A stretch of DNA of 64,000 nt from DAOUBP01 sp964474695 (lineage in GTDB: Bacteria; Chloroflexota; Anaerolineae; CG2-30-64-16). The position numbers and the translations under genes were made by a program. The notes below the pieces were generated by a model. The model saw nothing but the letters and a program-made list of their open reading frames with translations, was not told the origin of the DNA and did not search any database. Positions 39,412-48,230 of the stretch are shown here, one piece after another. Within the stretch, counting starts at the first letter, position 1; each line of letters begins with the position of its first letter. The stretch is taken from positions 186,001 to 250,000 of the forward strand of contig CAYYTK010000002.1 of NCBI GenBank assembly GCA_964474695.1. The letters are read 5' to 3'.

Positions 39412-40788
39412 ATGCCTCCGAAACTTCGCGAATGGGTCTTTCTGCCTCGGCACGCCGACTTGACGCGCCTGTTTGAGGCGATTCGTGTACGGGATTGCCT
39501 TTCGGTCGTGGGTGTCAGCAACCTCGGCAAGTCCGCCACGCTGCGAGCGCTGGCCGATCCGGCAGTACAGGGGCAGTATCTGGCAGCCGATGCCGCCAGC
39601 TATCTCGTTGTCTACATCGACTTCAACCAGATGTTGGAAATGAGCGACCAGGCATTCTATGAGCTGGTGTTGCGCTGTTCCATTGACTCGCTGCGCGAAC
39701 AGGACGCCAACTCCGAGGTCTTGAGGCAAGTCGAGCACGCCTACACCAGCCTGGTGGCGCCTGCCAGTGCATTCGAGATCCCTTTGCGTTTTGCCCAGGC
39801 AATGTCGGCGGTTGGCGATCAACTGCCTCAGTGCGTGGTTTTTCTCTTCGATGAGGTGGATGGCCCGGTAGGCGGCATCGATGGCCGCGTCTTCCTGAAT
39901 CTGCGAGCCCTCAAAGACCGCCACCCGAACAGCCTGACATACATCACCGCCACCAACCGGCGCTTGGGGCAAATCCGCACCGATTCGGACGTGGCCGAAT
40001 TCGCCGAGCTGTTCACGCATCGGGTTCACTACATTTCCATGCTCCAGGAACCCGAAATCCGCCAGTTCGCTGCGCGGTTCGCCGATGAGGAATCGATCAC
40101 CTTCAGCGATGAAGACATCGCCTTCATGCGGGTCTGGTCTGGCGGACACCCCGTGCTCCTGGAAACCACCTGCCGCATCTTGGGGCTGCTCACCGGCCGC
40201 CCCATGCGCGATCCTTCGCAGAATTGGATCATCCACCGCCGCGCGGCAGAGATGCTGGCGCAAGACCTGAACATCCACGCCGAATGTCGCAAGATCTGGT
40301 CCGACCTGAGCGAGGAGGAACAGGAAGCGCTGCTGGCGGTTGGTCGCGGGGCCGAGACCGCAGCGGCGGACGGGCTGGACTCGGTGATCGCCAAGCAGTT
40401 GATCACGGTCAACGGCGCCGAACGACACATCTTCGCTCGCGCGCTGGCGGAATTCGTGCAGCGCCAACATGTGGCGCGGCGGCCACAGCCGCAAGGCATC
40501 CGGCTCGACCCTGACAGCGGTGAAGTGTGGATTCACGGCCAGCAAATTCCCACCCTCACCAACCTGGAATATCGCTTGCTTCTGCTGCTCTACGGCCGAA
40601 TCGGCAAGATCTGCACGAAATACGAAGTGGTCGAAGCCGTCTGGGGCGAGGAATATATCGACGAAGTGGATGATGCGCGCATCGAGAAGTTAGTCAGCCG
40701 GCTCAGATTGAAGATCGAACCCGATCCTGCCACCCCCCGTTACGTGCAAACGATCCGCGGCCGCGGATACAAGCTGGTCGAAGGCTGA
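39412..40788 (+). CDS. P-loop ATPase fused to OmpR/PhoB-type winged helix; candidate regulator of the psp-like cluster
   Basis: 458 residues. The N-terminal AAA/STAND-like ATPase has Walker A GVSNLGKS (34-41), Walker B VVFLFDEVD (about 142-150) and an ITATNRR sensor-like segment. The C-terminal 95 residues form an OmpR-type DNA-binding winged helix (LTNLEYRLLLLLYGRIGKIC, VWGEEY, RLRLKIEPDP, TIRGRGYKL), but there is no receiver domain. ATP-dependent rearrangement could control DNA binding. It starts ten bases after secA and ends 148 bp before pspA. Control of the downstream genes is inferred from position only. The intervening gap holds nested inverted repeats that may end its transcript. Confidence 0.8.
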   Translation: MPPKLREWVFLPRHADLTRLFEAIRVRDCLSVVGVSNLGKSATLRALADPAVQGQYLAADAASYLVVYIDFNQMLEMSDQAFYELVLRCSIDSLREQDANSEVLRQVEHAYTSLVAPASAFEIPLRFAQAMSAVGDQLPQCVVFLFDEVDGPVGGIDGRVFLNLRALKDRHPNSLTYITATNRRLGQIRTDSDVAEFAELFTHRVHYISMLQEPEIRQFAARFADEESITFSDEDIAFMRVWSGGHPVLLETTCRILGLLTGRPMRDPSQNWIIHRRAAEMLAQDLNIHAECRKIWSDLSEEEQEALLAVGRGAETAAADGLDSVIAKQLITVNGAERHIFARALAEFVQRQHVARRPQPQGIRLDPDSGEVWIHGQQIPTLTNLEYRLLLLLYGRIGKICTKYEVVEAVWGEEYIDEVDDARIEKLVSRLRLKIEPDPATPRYVQTIRGRGYKLVEG

Positions 40789-40868
40789 CGCGCCTTCACC
40801 TGTCAGGCACTAGTCGGTTCCCCGTCAAGTGCCGGCGGCGCGATTGTGTTAGTATTGGTTCGAAAAAT

Positions 40869-40887
40869 GGGTTTCTGCGCGAAACCC
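40869..40887. repeat. Short palindrome upstream of pspA
   Basis: GGGTTTC and GAAACCC (7 bp) around a 5-nt loop. The core resembles the longer perfect palindromes at 56373-56409 and 62361-62403. It lies in the leader or promoter region of the first pspA gene, about 50 nt before the start. Confidence 0.65.
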
Positions 40888-40936
40888 GACTTCCAAAGCA
40901 CACCACATCAACCATACCCGTCTCAGGAGGCAACGC

Positions 40937-41623
40937 ATGGCATCCCTGTTGGAAAAAGTCAACACGCTCATCTCAGCTAACCTGCATTGGCTGGTAGATC
41001 AGGCCCTCAAGCAGAACTCCATCGCGGTCATCAGCCAGTACATCCGCGAAGTTGAAGACAATCTGGAGGACCTGTCGGAGGCCACCGCCACAGTGGGCGG
41101 CAACGTCAAGACCATCCGCCGCAAGTACGAAGAATTCCAGGCCAAGGCCATCGAGCTTGATCGCAACATCGATCTGTTCCTGCGCGAAGGCCGTGAAGAT
41201 CTCGCCCAGGCTGCACAGAGCAAGTACAACTCCACCCAACGCCTGGTGGAAACTTACGCGCAGCAGCTCGAGCAGATGCAGCGCGAATACCAAAACCTGA
41301 TGGACGCCAGGCTCAAGCTGGAGGCCAAGCTCACCACCATCAAACAGGAGCGCGAGGAACTGGAAGCGCTGCTGGAGCTGGCCAAGTCCAAGGAGATTAC
41401 GGCCCGCACCATCAAGTCGCTGGATGACCTGGCCGGCGTCGGTGACACCGATGTGGCGCGCGTGGCCGATGCCATCCGCCAACGCCTGGATCGCGCCTCC
41501 GCCGAAAGCGAGATGCGCTCGGCCAGCCTGGAAAAGCAGATGGATGACCTGCTGGATCGCGGCGAGTTGGACGCCCAATTGAGCGCCCGCAAGGCGCGCC
41601 TGGGCATCGGCAAGAGTGGGTGA
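40937..41623 (+). CDS. pspA: PspA/IM30-family membrane-stress protein (copy 1)
   Basis: 228 residues, almost entirely coiled coil, with the PspA/Vipp1 N-terminal amphipathic start MASLLEKVNTLISANLHWLVDQA and the SIAVISQYIREVEDNLEDL region. The family forms ESCRT-III-like scaffolds on damaged membranes. Length is typical. AGGAGG lies 6 nt before the ATG. It is the first gene of a plus-strand series with a second PspA and solute-binding/VWA proteins, after the ATPase-winged-helix gene. Confidence 0.93.
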   Translation: MASLLEKVNTLISANLHWLVDQALKQNSIAVISQYIREVEDNLEDLSEATATVGGNVKTIRRKYEEFQAKAIELDRNIDLFLREGREDLAQAAQSKYNSTQRLVETYAQQLEQMQREYQNLMDARLKLEAKLTTIKQEREELEALLELAKSKEITARTIKSLDDLAGVGDTDVARVADAIRQRLDRASAESEMRSASLEKQMDDLLDRGELDAQLSARKARLGIGKSG

Positions 41624-41642
41624 AGCGTGCAGGCATCAGGGA

Positions 41643-41735
41643 GCAGGGGTCAGGCGTCAGGCGTCAGGCTCCTGGCCACGTCTGTGTCTTGTTGACTGCT
41701 GGCGACTGACCGCTGACCACTGACCACTGACACCT
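41643..41735. repeat. Convergent heptamer arrays between the two pspA genes
   Basis: A left array of AGGCGTC-type 7-mers (about 41643-41672) faces a right array of CTGACCA-type 7-mers (about 41695-41735) in opposite orientation. The two can pair as an imperfect hairpin. It occupies most of the 127-bp gap. Confidence 0.82.
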
Positions 41736-41750
41736 GCCAAGGAGGTTCTA

Positions 41751-42431
41751 ATGGCATCCTTGCTGGACAAAATCCAAACCTTAATTTCCGCCGACGTGAA
41801 TCGGTTGGTAGACCGGGCGCTGTCCTCGAACGAAGAGGCGGTGTTCCAGCACCATATCCGTGAGCTGCAAAGCCTGCAGGAGCAGTTGACCGGTCAACTG
41901 GCCAGCTTGCGCGGCGAGATCACCGGCATGCGCCGTCGCAGCGACGAACAGCAGGCGCTGGTGGTGCAGCAAGATCAAGAGGTCGATGCACTGCTGCAAG
42001 CCGGCCTTCAAGAGGACGCGCTGGCTGCCCAAGAGCGGCTGAACCAGAGCCGGCTGAACGCCGGTCGCCTGGCTGAACGGGTGGAACGCCAGGAAGCCGA
42101 ATATGCCAAATTGGCCCAAACCAAGGCGGAGCTCGATGCGCGCATCATTGCGCTGGTGCAAAGCGAGCCCGAGGTCGTAGGACTGGTGGGCCTGGCGCGG
42201 GCCAAGCAACTGACCGCAGCCGCGGGACAGTCGTTGGAAGATTTGGCCGGTTCGGGTGATCCCGATGTCGCGCGCGCGGTCGGCTCCATTCGAAATCGCC
42301 TGGCCGAAGCCGAGTCCCAGATTCAGATGCTGGAACAGCGGGCGCTTGCCCAGGGCGAAACCCCCGAAATCCTGAAACGTAAAGAACTAGAAGAGCAGCT
42401 CGAAGCTCGTAAGGCGCGGTTGGGGCTGTAG
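41751..42431 (+). CDS. PspA/IM30-family protein (copy 2)
   Basis: 226-residue coiled-coil paralogue of the preceding PspA: MASLLDKIQTLISADVNRLVDRAL at the N-terminus, SLEDLAGSGDPDVARAVGSIRNRLAEAE near the C-terminus, matching copy 1 position by position but clearly diverged. AAGGAGG precedes the ATG. The pair could form mixed filaments. The next gene starts 14 bp later behind its own strong ribosome site. Confidence 0.9.
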   Translation: MASLLDKIQTLISADVNRLVDRALSSNEEAVFQHHIRELQSLQEQLTGQLASLRGEITGMRRRSDEQQALVVQQDQEVDALLQAGLQEDALAAQERLNQSRLNAGRLAERVERQEAEYAKLAQTKAELDARIIALVQSEPEVVGLVGLARAKQLTAAAGQSLEDLAGSGDPDVARAVGSIRNRLAEAESQIQMLEQRALAQGETPEILKRKELEEQLEARKARLGL

Positions 42432-42444
42432 AAAGGAGCACGCC

Positions 42445-43788
42445 ATGTCCCTGGCACCCATCATCGGTACGTTGGCCGGTGGCCTCATCGCCATCGCGCT
42501 CTCGATCTATTTCTTCGTCGCGACTGCGCGCGGCGGCCGCCGGACCCAGGCAGTATTCTTTCTGATCCTTGGCCTGGTTCTCTTGGCAGTTGCGGGCGGC
42601 TTGGGCTGGCAGCATTTCAACCCGGCCGCGAATTCACAGCCGCTGGTGGCGCTTCCGCGCGGACCGGTGCAGATACGCGTGCTGACGGCTTTGCCTGTTG
42701 AGCCGTGGGTGCGCGAAGCCGCCAAGGGCTTCAACGACGGCGACTTCAGCCAGGATGGTCAACCCATCGAGGTGCAGGTGATCGCAATGGATGGGTTGAC
42801 GGCGCTGGGGAAATTCGACCGGGACGACTACGGCGCGTTGGGTGACAGAACACGCGACGCGCTCTCGGCCGCGGAGCTCGAAAAACTGACCACGACCTTC
42901 CCCACCGTCTGGATCCCTGACAGCCGCTACCTGGTGGAACTGGCCAATGCCGCATATAAGGAGCGCCTGAGCCGCGACGTCTTCCTGACCGACGGCGAAT
43001 ATCGCGCGCGCCCGATTGCGATCTCCCTGTTCACCTGGGGCATCTATCAGAGTCGCGCCGATGTGCTGACCCAAAAATACGGTGAAGTCAACTGGCAGTC
43101 GATCCACGACGCGGCGATTGCCAAGGGCGGTTGGCCTGAGCTGGGCGGCGATGCGGCCTGGGGTTTCTTTAAGCTTGTGGTGCCTAGCCCGCAGCGCAAC
43201 GTCGGCGGCCTGGCGGCAATGGTTGCTGCGGCCGGTGAGTACTACGATCGCACCAATATCTCCGTCGCCGATGTAACCGATCCCCAGTTTCAGGCGTGGC
43301 TGAAGGAGCTCATGGGGGCCCTGACCGACGTCAGCGGTGCCAGCGCCTACACGGCAGAAGATTTCGCCCTGTTCGGCTACTCGGTCGGTGACGGCGGCCA
43401 ACTGCTGGAAAGCGACCTGTTGAACAACATGGAGGGCATCCGCACCCGGTGGTCTGACCCGCTGGTGATCCGGTATCCCAAGTATGTCACATGGTTCGAC
43501 TTCCCGTATACCATCTGGGTCGGCCCCGAGACCACCGCCGCCGAGAAGAACGCCGCGCTGCAATTCCAGCAATACCTGCTGAGCGCCGATGTCCAACGCC
43601 TGGCCGTGCAGCAGGGCTTGCGCCCTGTCAACAACGAGGTCAGCGTGACGCAGGGCGACACCCTGTTCACCAAGTGGCAGAGCCAGGGCGTAGAGGCCGT
43701 TGTGCCGCGCACAACCCGCATGGCCTCACCCAGCCGCGATGTCCTGCAGGCATTGCTGCGCTGGTTTGATCTGAATGTGGGGCAGTAA
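42445..43788 (+). CDS. Membrane-anchored extracellular solute-binding-like protein
   Basis: 447 residues. Two N-terminal membrane helices (about 7-27 and 36-55) are followed by an extracytoplasmic domain with the layout of ABC-transporter solute-binding proteins (VQIRVLTALPVEPWVREAAKGF near the start; FDFPYTIWVGPETTAAEKNAALQF near the end). No transporter permease or ATPase is adjacent. Together with the next protein, which has a related domain fused to VWA, it probably forms an envelope complex rather than a nutrient importer. AAAGGAG before the ATG; stop one base before the next start. Confidence 0.72.
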   Translation: MSLAPIIGTLAGGLIAIALSIYFFVATARGGRRTQAVFFLILGLVLLAVAGGLGWQHFNPAANSQPLVALPRGPVQIRVLTALPVEPWVREAAKGFNDGDFSQDGQPIEVQVIAMDGLTALGKFDRDDYGALGDRTRDALSAAELEKLTTTFPTVWIPDSRYLVELANAAYKERLSRDVFLTDGEYRARPIAISLFTWGIYQSRADVLTQKYGEVNWQSIHDAAIAKGGWPELGGDAAWGFFKLVVPSPQRNVGGLAAMVAAAGEYYDRTNISVADVTDPQFQAWLKELMGALTDVSGASAYTAEDFALFGYSVGDGGQLLESDLLNNMEGIRTRWSDPLVIRYPKYVTWFDFPYTIWVGPETTAAEKNAALQFQQYLLSADVQRLAVQQGLRPVNNEVSVTQGDTLFTKWQSQGVEAVVPRTTRMASPSRDVLQALLRWFDLNVGQ

Positions 43789-43789
43789 G

Positions 43790-45547
43790 ATGAACCGACA
43801 ACAGCAACGCCAGAATGGCGCCCAACCGGTGCGCCAGCGCAATGCCATCCTGATCGTGGTCGGCGCGGCTCTGCTGCTGTGTGTGGTGGCCGCATTCGCT
43901 CTACTCCTGACTGCGGTTCAACGATCCCAGGCGCCGGCGACCGGGGTGTCCCAAGCCGACCAGAAGGGCGCGACCCTAACGCTGGCTTATTCCCCTGAAA
44001 AGGCCGTATTGATCAAGGATCTGACGGCAAAGTTCAACGCGCAGAAGCAGCGCACAGCCGACCGCCAGGTCATGCAAATCGCGCTGGTGGAGCTTAGCTC
44101 CGAGGAGATGGTCAATCAGGCGTTGGCCAATGCCGGGGCGGGTTCCGGCACGCCTGCGTTCCAGGCACTGACTCCCGACTCGTCGTTGTGGCTGGATCAG
44201 CTCAACCGCCGCTGGGCGCAGACCCAGGCCCTGGAGCCGGGAGCCATCGCACCGCGGCTGACGGGTGAGCCCGTGCGTTACGCCATCAGTCCCATCGTGA
44301 TTGCCGCGTGGGAGGATATCGCGCGTTCACTGGGCTGGCCCGATCAGCCGGTGGGTTGGACGACGCTGCAAACTCGCGCCCAGGCGGACAGCACCTTCCG
44401 CTGGAGCCATCCCAGCACCTCGTATGCCAGCGGCCTGCTGGCCACCCTGGCCGAATTCTACAGCGGCGCCGGCGTCCAGCGCGGCTTGACCGCGGAGATG
44501 GCGCAGGATCCGAAAACCGTCGAGTTTGTTTCGGCCATCGAGAAGACCGTCAAGTTCTACGGCGAGGCCGAGCTTGCGGTCATCCAACGCGTGATTCGAG
44601 ATGGCCCAAAGACGCTCGACGCCTTTGTGATTTCCGAACAGCTCCTGGTGGCGTTCAATACCGGCGTGTACGGGACCCCCCCGGCGCGCCTGGTGGCGCT
44701 CTACCCCGCAGAAGGCACCTTGTGGGCCGATCACCCGCTGGCGCTGCTGGAGATCGCGACCATCACGACCAACCAGCGCCATACCTTCCAGGCATTTCGG
44801 GAGTTCCTGGCTGAAGCAGAGAGCCAGACACTGATTCTGCGCGCCGGGTACCGGCCCGCCGATTTGGATATCTCGCTCAGCGGCCCGGCCTCTCCGCTCA
44901 CCGCGGCCAACGGGGTCGACCCAACTCAGCCGCAGACCACCCTGCAACTGCCCACGGCCGACGTGGTGCAGGTCGTGCAGAACGTTTGGGCCTTGACCAA
45001 ACGCAAGACCAATGTCTTCCTGGTCGTCGATACGTCCGGTTCGATGGAGGGCGAGAAGCTGGATGGCGCCAAGCTGGCCTTGCGCACCTTCCTGGCGCAG
45101 ATTCCCACCGACCAGGAGCGCGTCGGGCTGGTGGAATTCAACAGCGGTGTGGCCAACATCATCGAACTGGACACGCTGGGCCGTAACCGGACGCGCTTGA
45201 CGGCAACCGTGGATGCCTTGGAAGCCGGTGGGAATACCGCGCTGCTGGACGCCGTGCGCACCGCCTACGTGCGTTTGCAACGCCAGGCCGACCCGGAGCG
45301 CATCAACGCGATCGTTGCCATGACCGATGGCAAGGAAAACGCGTCCGCGGTGACTTTGCGGCAGTTGGCGGCGGAGATACAGGCCGGCAACCAGGATGTG
45401 CCCGTCGTCATCTTTTGCATCGCCTACGGCAGCGACGCCGACTATGACGTCTTGCAGACCCTGGCGAATGCCAGCGGAGGCCAGGTCCGCGAGGGCAACA
45501 CCGAAACGATTCGCGAGCTGTACAAGACCCTGTCGAGTTACTTCTGA
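43790..45547 (+). CDS. Solute-binding-like domain fused to a von Willebrand factor A domain
   Basis: 585 residues. One N-terminal membrane helix (about 18-40) precedes a solute-binding-like domain (about 60-370) and a C-terminal VWA domain (about 400-585). The VWA metal-ion-dependent adhesion motif is Asp414-Thr-Ser416-Gly-Ser418, with TALLDAV and IVAMTDGKEN supplying the remaining MIDAS positions. VWA domains mediate metal-dependent protein contacts. ATG 43790 directly after the preceding stop indicates translational coupling; an in-frame ATG at 43775 is possible. The ligand and partner are unknown, though the neighbouring PspA and coiled-coil proteins are candidates. Confidence 0.85.
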   Translation: MNRQQQRQNGAQPVRQRNAILIVVGAALLLCVVAAFALLLTAVQRSQAPATGVSQADQKGATLTLAYSPEKAVLIKDLTAKFNAQKQRTADRQVMQIALVELSSEEMVNQALANAGAGSGTPAFQALTPDSSLWLDQLNRRWAQTQALEPGAIAPRLTGEPVRYAISPIVIAAWEDIARSLGWPDQPVGWTTLQTRAQADSTFRWSHPSTSYASGLLATLAEFYSGAGVQRGLTAEMAQDPKTVEFVSAIEKTVKFYGEAELAVIQRVIRDGPKTLDAFVISEQLLVAFNTGVYGTPPARLVALYPAEGTLWADHPLALLEIATITTNQRHTFQAFREFLAEAESQTLILRAGYRPADLDISLSGPASPLTAANGVDPTQPQTTLQLPTADVVQVVQNVWALTKRKTNVFLVVDTSGSMEGEKLDGAKLALRTFLAQIPTDQERVGLVEFNSGVANIIELDTLGRNRTRLTATVDALEAGGNTALLDAVRTAYVRLQRQADPERINAIVAMTDGKENASAVTLRQLAAEIQAGNQDVPVVIFCIAYGSDADYDVLQTLANASGGQVREGNTETIRELYKTLSSYF

Positions 45548-45549
45548 TT

Positions 45550-46458
45550 ATGGCTACCGAATCCATCATCGACCAAATCGAGCAAGAAGCCAGCAAGTCC
45601 CTGCTGAAGAACGCGATCTTTCGCCTGGAAAGCGCGCTTATGGTAGGGGGAGCGATCCTGGCCAGCGTCTTCATGCCGAACATCATTGGCTGGATCCCCT
45701 GGTGGGCCTGGTCAGTGGTCGGTGTCGTGGGGGAAGCCGCGGTCATCTGGTCCAGCCTCACCGACAAGGCTGAACAACAGAAGGTTATCGAATCGTTGTT
45801 CCGCGAGAAATACAGCACCGCAGGAATTCGCGATCGCGAACTGAGCATCAAACTGAAAGAGGCCGAACAATATCGCCAGCGCATCCAGTCCGCCGTGGAG
45901 CAACAACGCAGCGGCATCCTGCGCGATCGCATGAAGAGCATAACCGCCCAGGTATATGATTGGATCGCCAACATGGTGGCGTTAGCGCGCCGCCTGGATA
46001 ACTTCCGCACCGATCCGGTGATCAAGCGCGACCTGGACACAGTGCCGAAGGAAATCAAACAACTCGAAGCCCGCATGAGCCTGGAAAGCAACCCGCGCGT
46101 GCGCGAGCAGATCGCCGCGACCCTGGAATCAAACCGCCAGCAGAACGCCGCGCTGCAGGAACTCAAAAGCCGTATGCAGCGAGCCGACTTGCAGTTGGAT
46201 CACTCCCTGGCTGCCCTGGGCACGGTCTACTCCCAACTCCTGCTCATCGGCAGCAAAGACGTGGACTCTGACCGGGCCGAGCGCCTGCACGAAGATATCC
46301 GCGGCCAGGTGCTGGCGTTGCAGGACCTGGTGGATTCCCTGAACGAGGTCTACAGCGGCGGCCCCGGGGCCGAAGACTTGAGCGGGCCTGGTCAAGCCGA
46401 TGAAGCGGCAGTTCTGGAACGTGCACGACGGCAACAGGCCGCCGGCGGCCCCAAGTAG
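45550..46458 (+). CDS. Membrane protein with long coiled coil, unknown function
   Basis: I do not recognise a family. 302 residues. Two hydrophobic segments near 30-46 and 48-70 (ALMVGGAILASVFM, WIPWWAWSVVGVVGEAAVIW) are followed by a charged, helix-forming region to about residue 270 rich in Glu/Gln/Arg. It ends in a Gly/Pro/Ala tail. The ATG lies two bases after the VWA gene stop, so the two are translationally coupled. The anchored coiled coil facing the cytoplasm could contact PspA filaments; that is inference. Confidence 0.75.
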   Translation: MATESIIDQIEQEASKSLLKNAIFRLESALMVGGAILASVFMPNIIGWIPWWAWSVVGVVGEAAVIWSSLTDKAEQQKVIESLFREKYSTAGIRDRELSIKLKEAEQYRQRIQSAVEQQRSGILRDRMKSITAQVYDWIANMVALARRLDNFRTDPVIKRDLDTVPKEIKQLEARMSLESNPRVREQIAATLESNRQQNAALQELKSRMQRADLQLDHSLAALGTVYSQLLLIGSKDVDSDRAERLHEDIRGQVLALQDLVDSLNEVYSGGPGAEDLSGPGQADEAAVLERARRQQAAGGPK

Positions 46459-46482
46459 CAGTATTGGGACGAGGAGACATTT

Positions 46483-47625
46483 ATGAAGAAGCTCCCTCTC
46501 TGGATAGTTCTGACACTGATTGCAGTTTTGTGCCTTGCTGCCTGTACATCCAACACGCCCACCAAAGGCGAGGTGGTGGTTTACGTCGCCGGCCCGCTGT
46601 CTGGGTTCCAGGCCAACACCGGCCAGACTGTTGCCGGGGGCGTGCGCCTGATGGCCGAGCAGCTCAATCGCACCGGGGGCCTGTTGGGTTACAAGGTCAA
46701 AGTCATCGCGCTGGATGACGAAGCCGATTCTGATGTGGCCACCGCGGTGGCTGAGCAGATCAAAGAAGCTGTGGACCGGGGCGAGCGAGTGATCGGGGTC
46801 ATCGGCCATCCCAACTCCGGCCAGACTGCCGCAGCCATGGCCATCTACAAAGACCTGCAAATCGTCGTCATCACACCGACAGCCTCCGAGGTGAGCCTGA
46901 CCCAGCAGGGCTACCGCAACTTCTTCCGCGTCAACGCAGCCAACGATCTGCAAGCACAGACCGGCGCGGCATACATGGTTAAGCAGTTGGGCGCCAAGCG
47001 GGTTGCCGTGCTCTACAACGACGACGCCTACGGCATCGATCTGGGCAAGCTGGTGGCCAGTGAGCTGTCCGGGCTGGGCGCCCAGGTGGCCATGACGCAG
47101 CAGGTCAAGGTGGAACAAAACCGCTTTATCGACGAAGTCGTCAAGATCAAGGCCTCCGGCGCCGACGCCATCTATTACGCGGGCTACGAGGTCGAATGCC
47201 CTTACCTGCGCGCTGACCTGCGGGATGCGGGTTTGGCAGGGCTGACATTCATGGCCTCCGATGGCTGCTTCCTGGCGGCCACCATCGACAACGCGGACGG
47301 CGCGGCCGAGGGGATGTATGTGACCGGCTTTGCGCCCAGCCCTAAGACGGCAGTCGATCAGGCATGGGTGCAGGCCTATCAAGCGGTGGAGTACCGCAAT
47401 CCGGACACTTATTCGGTCAACGGCTACAGTGCGATGGAGGTGTTGGCCGAGGGCGTGAAGGAAGCCGGCTCCTTGAGCGCGGCCAAGGTGTCCGCCGCGA
47501 TCCGCAAGCTCGATCTGAGCACGCCGCTGGGTGCAGTACAATTCCAGGACAACGGCGACCTGCGCGCCGCGCAGATCTACATCTTCCAGGTGAAGGACAA
47601 CCAGTTCATCCAGGTTGCGCCGTGA
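46483..47625 (+). CDS. LivJ-like periplasmic-binding lipoprotein (orphan)
   Basis: 380 residues. An N-terminal lipoprotein signal ends at the lipobox LAAC with Cys21. A type I periplasmic-binding fold like the Leu/Ile/Val-binding proteins follows: GPLSGFQANTGQTVAGGVRLM, HPNSGQTAAAMAIYKD and NDDAYGIDLGKL. Normally such proteins feed an ABC importer, but no permease or ATPase genes flank it. It could serve as a sensor domain for the cluster. GAGGAGA precedes the ATG. An extensive octamer inverted array follows directly. Confidence 0.9.
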   Translation: MKKLPLWIVLTLIAVLCLAACTSNTPTKGEVVVYVAGPLSGFQANTGQTVAGGVRLMAEQLNRTGGLLGYKVKVIALDDEADSDVATAVAEQIKEAVDRGERVIGVIGHPNSGQTAAAMAIYKDLQIVVITPTASEVSLTQQGYRNFFRVNAANDLQAQTGAAYMVKQLGAKRVAVLYNDDAYGIDLGKLVASELSGLGAQVAMTQQVKVEQNRFIDEVVKIKASGADAIYYAGYEVECPYLRADLRDAGLAGLTFMASDGCFLAATIDNADGAAEGMYVTGFAPSPKTAVDQAWVQAYQAVEYRNPDTYSVNGYSAMEVLAEGVKEAGSLSAAKVSAAIRKLDLSTPLGAVQFQDNGDLRAAQIYIFQVKDNQFIQVAP

Positions 47626-47632
47626 ACACCCG

Positions 47633-47775
47633 TGGTAAGTTGGTAGATTGGTAAACTGGTGCACTGGTCCACCAACCCACCAATCTACCAAGTTACCAAT
47701 CTACCAAATCACCAATCTACCAAATCACCAATCTACCAAATCACCAATCTACCAAGTTACCAATCTACCGATCTT
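47633..47775. repeat. Large convergent octamer array
   Basis: A left set of 8-mers of the type GGTAGATT (47633-47670) is followed by a right set of ACCAATCT/ACCAAATC units (about 47671-47775) in the opposite sense. The two halves form an inverted repeat with 8-bp periodicity. It fills the gap between the LivJ-like lipoprotein and the next membrane protein. A reading frame runs through it but looks like translated repeat only. Confidence 0.88.
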
Positions 47776-47796
47776 TACCGATCACCGGAGGCTTCC

Positions 47797-48180
47797 ATGA
47801 AAACCCGATCCGATGGCACGACATTGATTGCGATCTACCACTTCATCAGCGGCTTCTTGAGCTTGCTGGGCATGTGCGGGATGGTTAGCATGCCGCTGAT
47901 CGTGGGCCTGACGGCTGGCGCCAGTGGCGAACCCGGCGGAGGGGAGGCCACGGCCATCACTGCGATCATGGGCCTGGCAGCCGCCGGCCTGTTGCTGATC
48001 ATCAGCGCCGCGAACTGGATCGTCGGCTGGGGGCTGTGGCGCCAACGCGATTGGGCGCGCGTCACCGCAATCGGCCTGGCCGTCCTGCGGCTGCTCAACG
48101 TCCCCCTGGGGACGATAATCGGTGGGCTGATCATCTGGCATCTGCTGCGCGAAGAGGTGAAAGCCGAATTCGCCCGGTGA
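47797..48180 (+). CDS. Small four-helix membrane protein, unknown function
   Basis: 127 residues with about four hydrophobic segments (IAIYHFISGFLSLLGM, GMVSMPLIVGLTAG, IMGLAAAGLLLIISAANWIVGWGLW, VLRLLNVPLGTIIGGLIIWHLL). The final QRDWARV...IWHLLREEVKAEF pattern is reminiscent of small integral membrane proteins with a W-rich loop. The ATG at 47797 has CCGGAGG upstream. A longer in-frame start at 47659 lies inside the octamer array and is rejected. Possibly the last member of the membrane-stress-like cluster. Confidence 0.75.
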   Translation: MKTRSDGTTLIAIYHFISGFLSLLGMCGMVSMPLIVGLTAGASGEPGGGEATAITAIMGLAAAGLLLIISAANWIVGWGLWRQRDWARVTAIGLAVLRLLNVPLGTIIGGLIIWHLLREEVKAEFAR

Positions 48181-48230
48181 TAGACGCCTTGTAGAAGTCG
48201 AAACTTCCAAACCAAGAAAGCGGTAGGACT

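Noticed and set aside
40789..40936. A definite promoter for pspA
   Set aside because: TAGTAT at 40850-40855 could be a -10 box, but no acceptable -35 lies 16-18 bp upstream; nested inverted repeats and a palindrome are all I can support.
46129..47691. Minus-strand reading frame of 520 codons opposite the coiled-coil and LivJ-like genes
   Set aside because: No family features and begins inside the octamer repeat array; shadow frame.
47659..47796. N-terminal extension of the small membrane protein through the octamer array
   Set aside because: It would translate only repeats; ATG 47797 has a strong CCGGAGG site and begins the hydrophobic protein.
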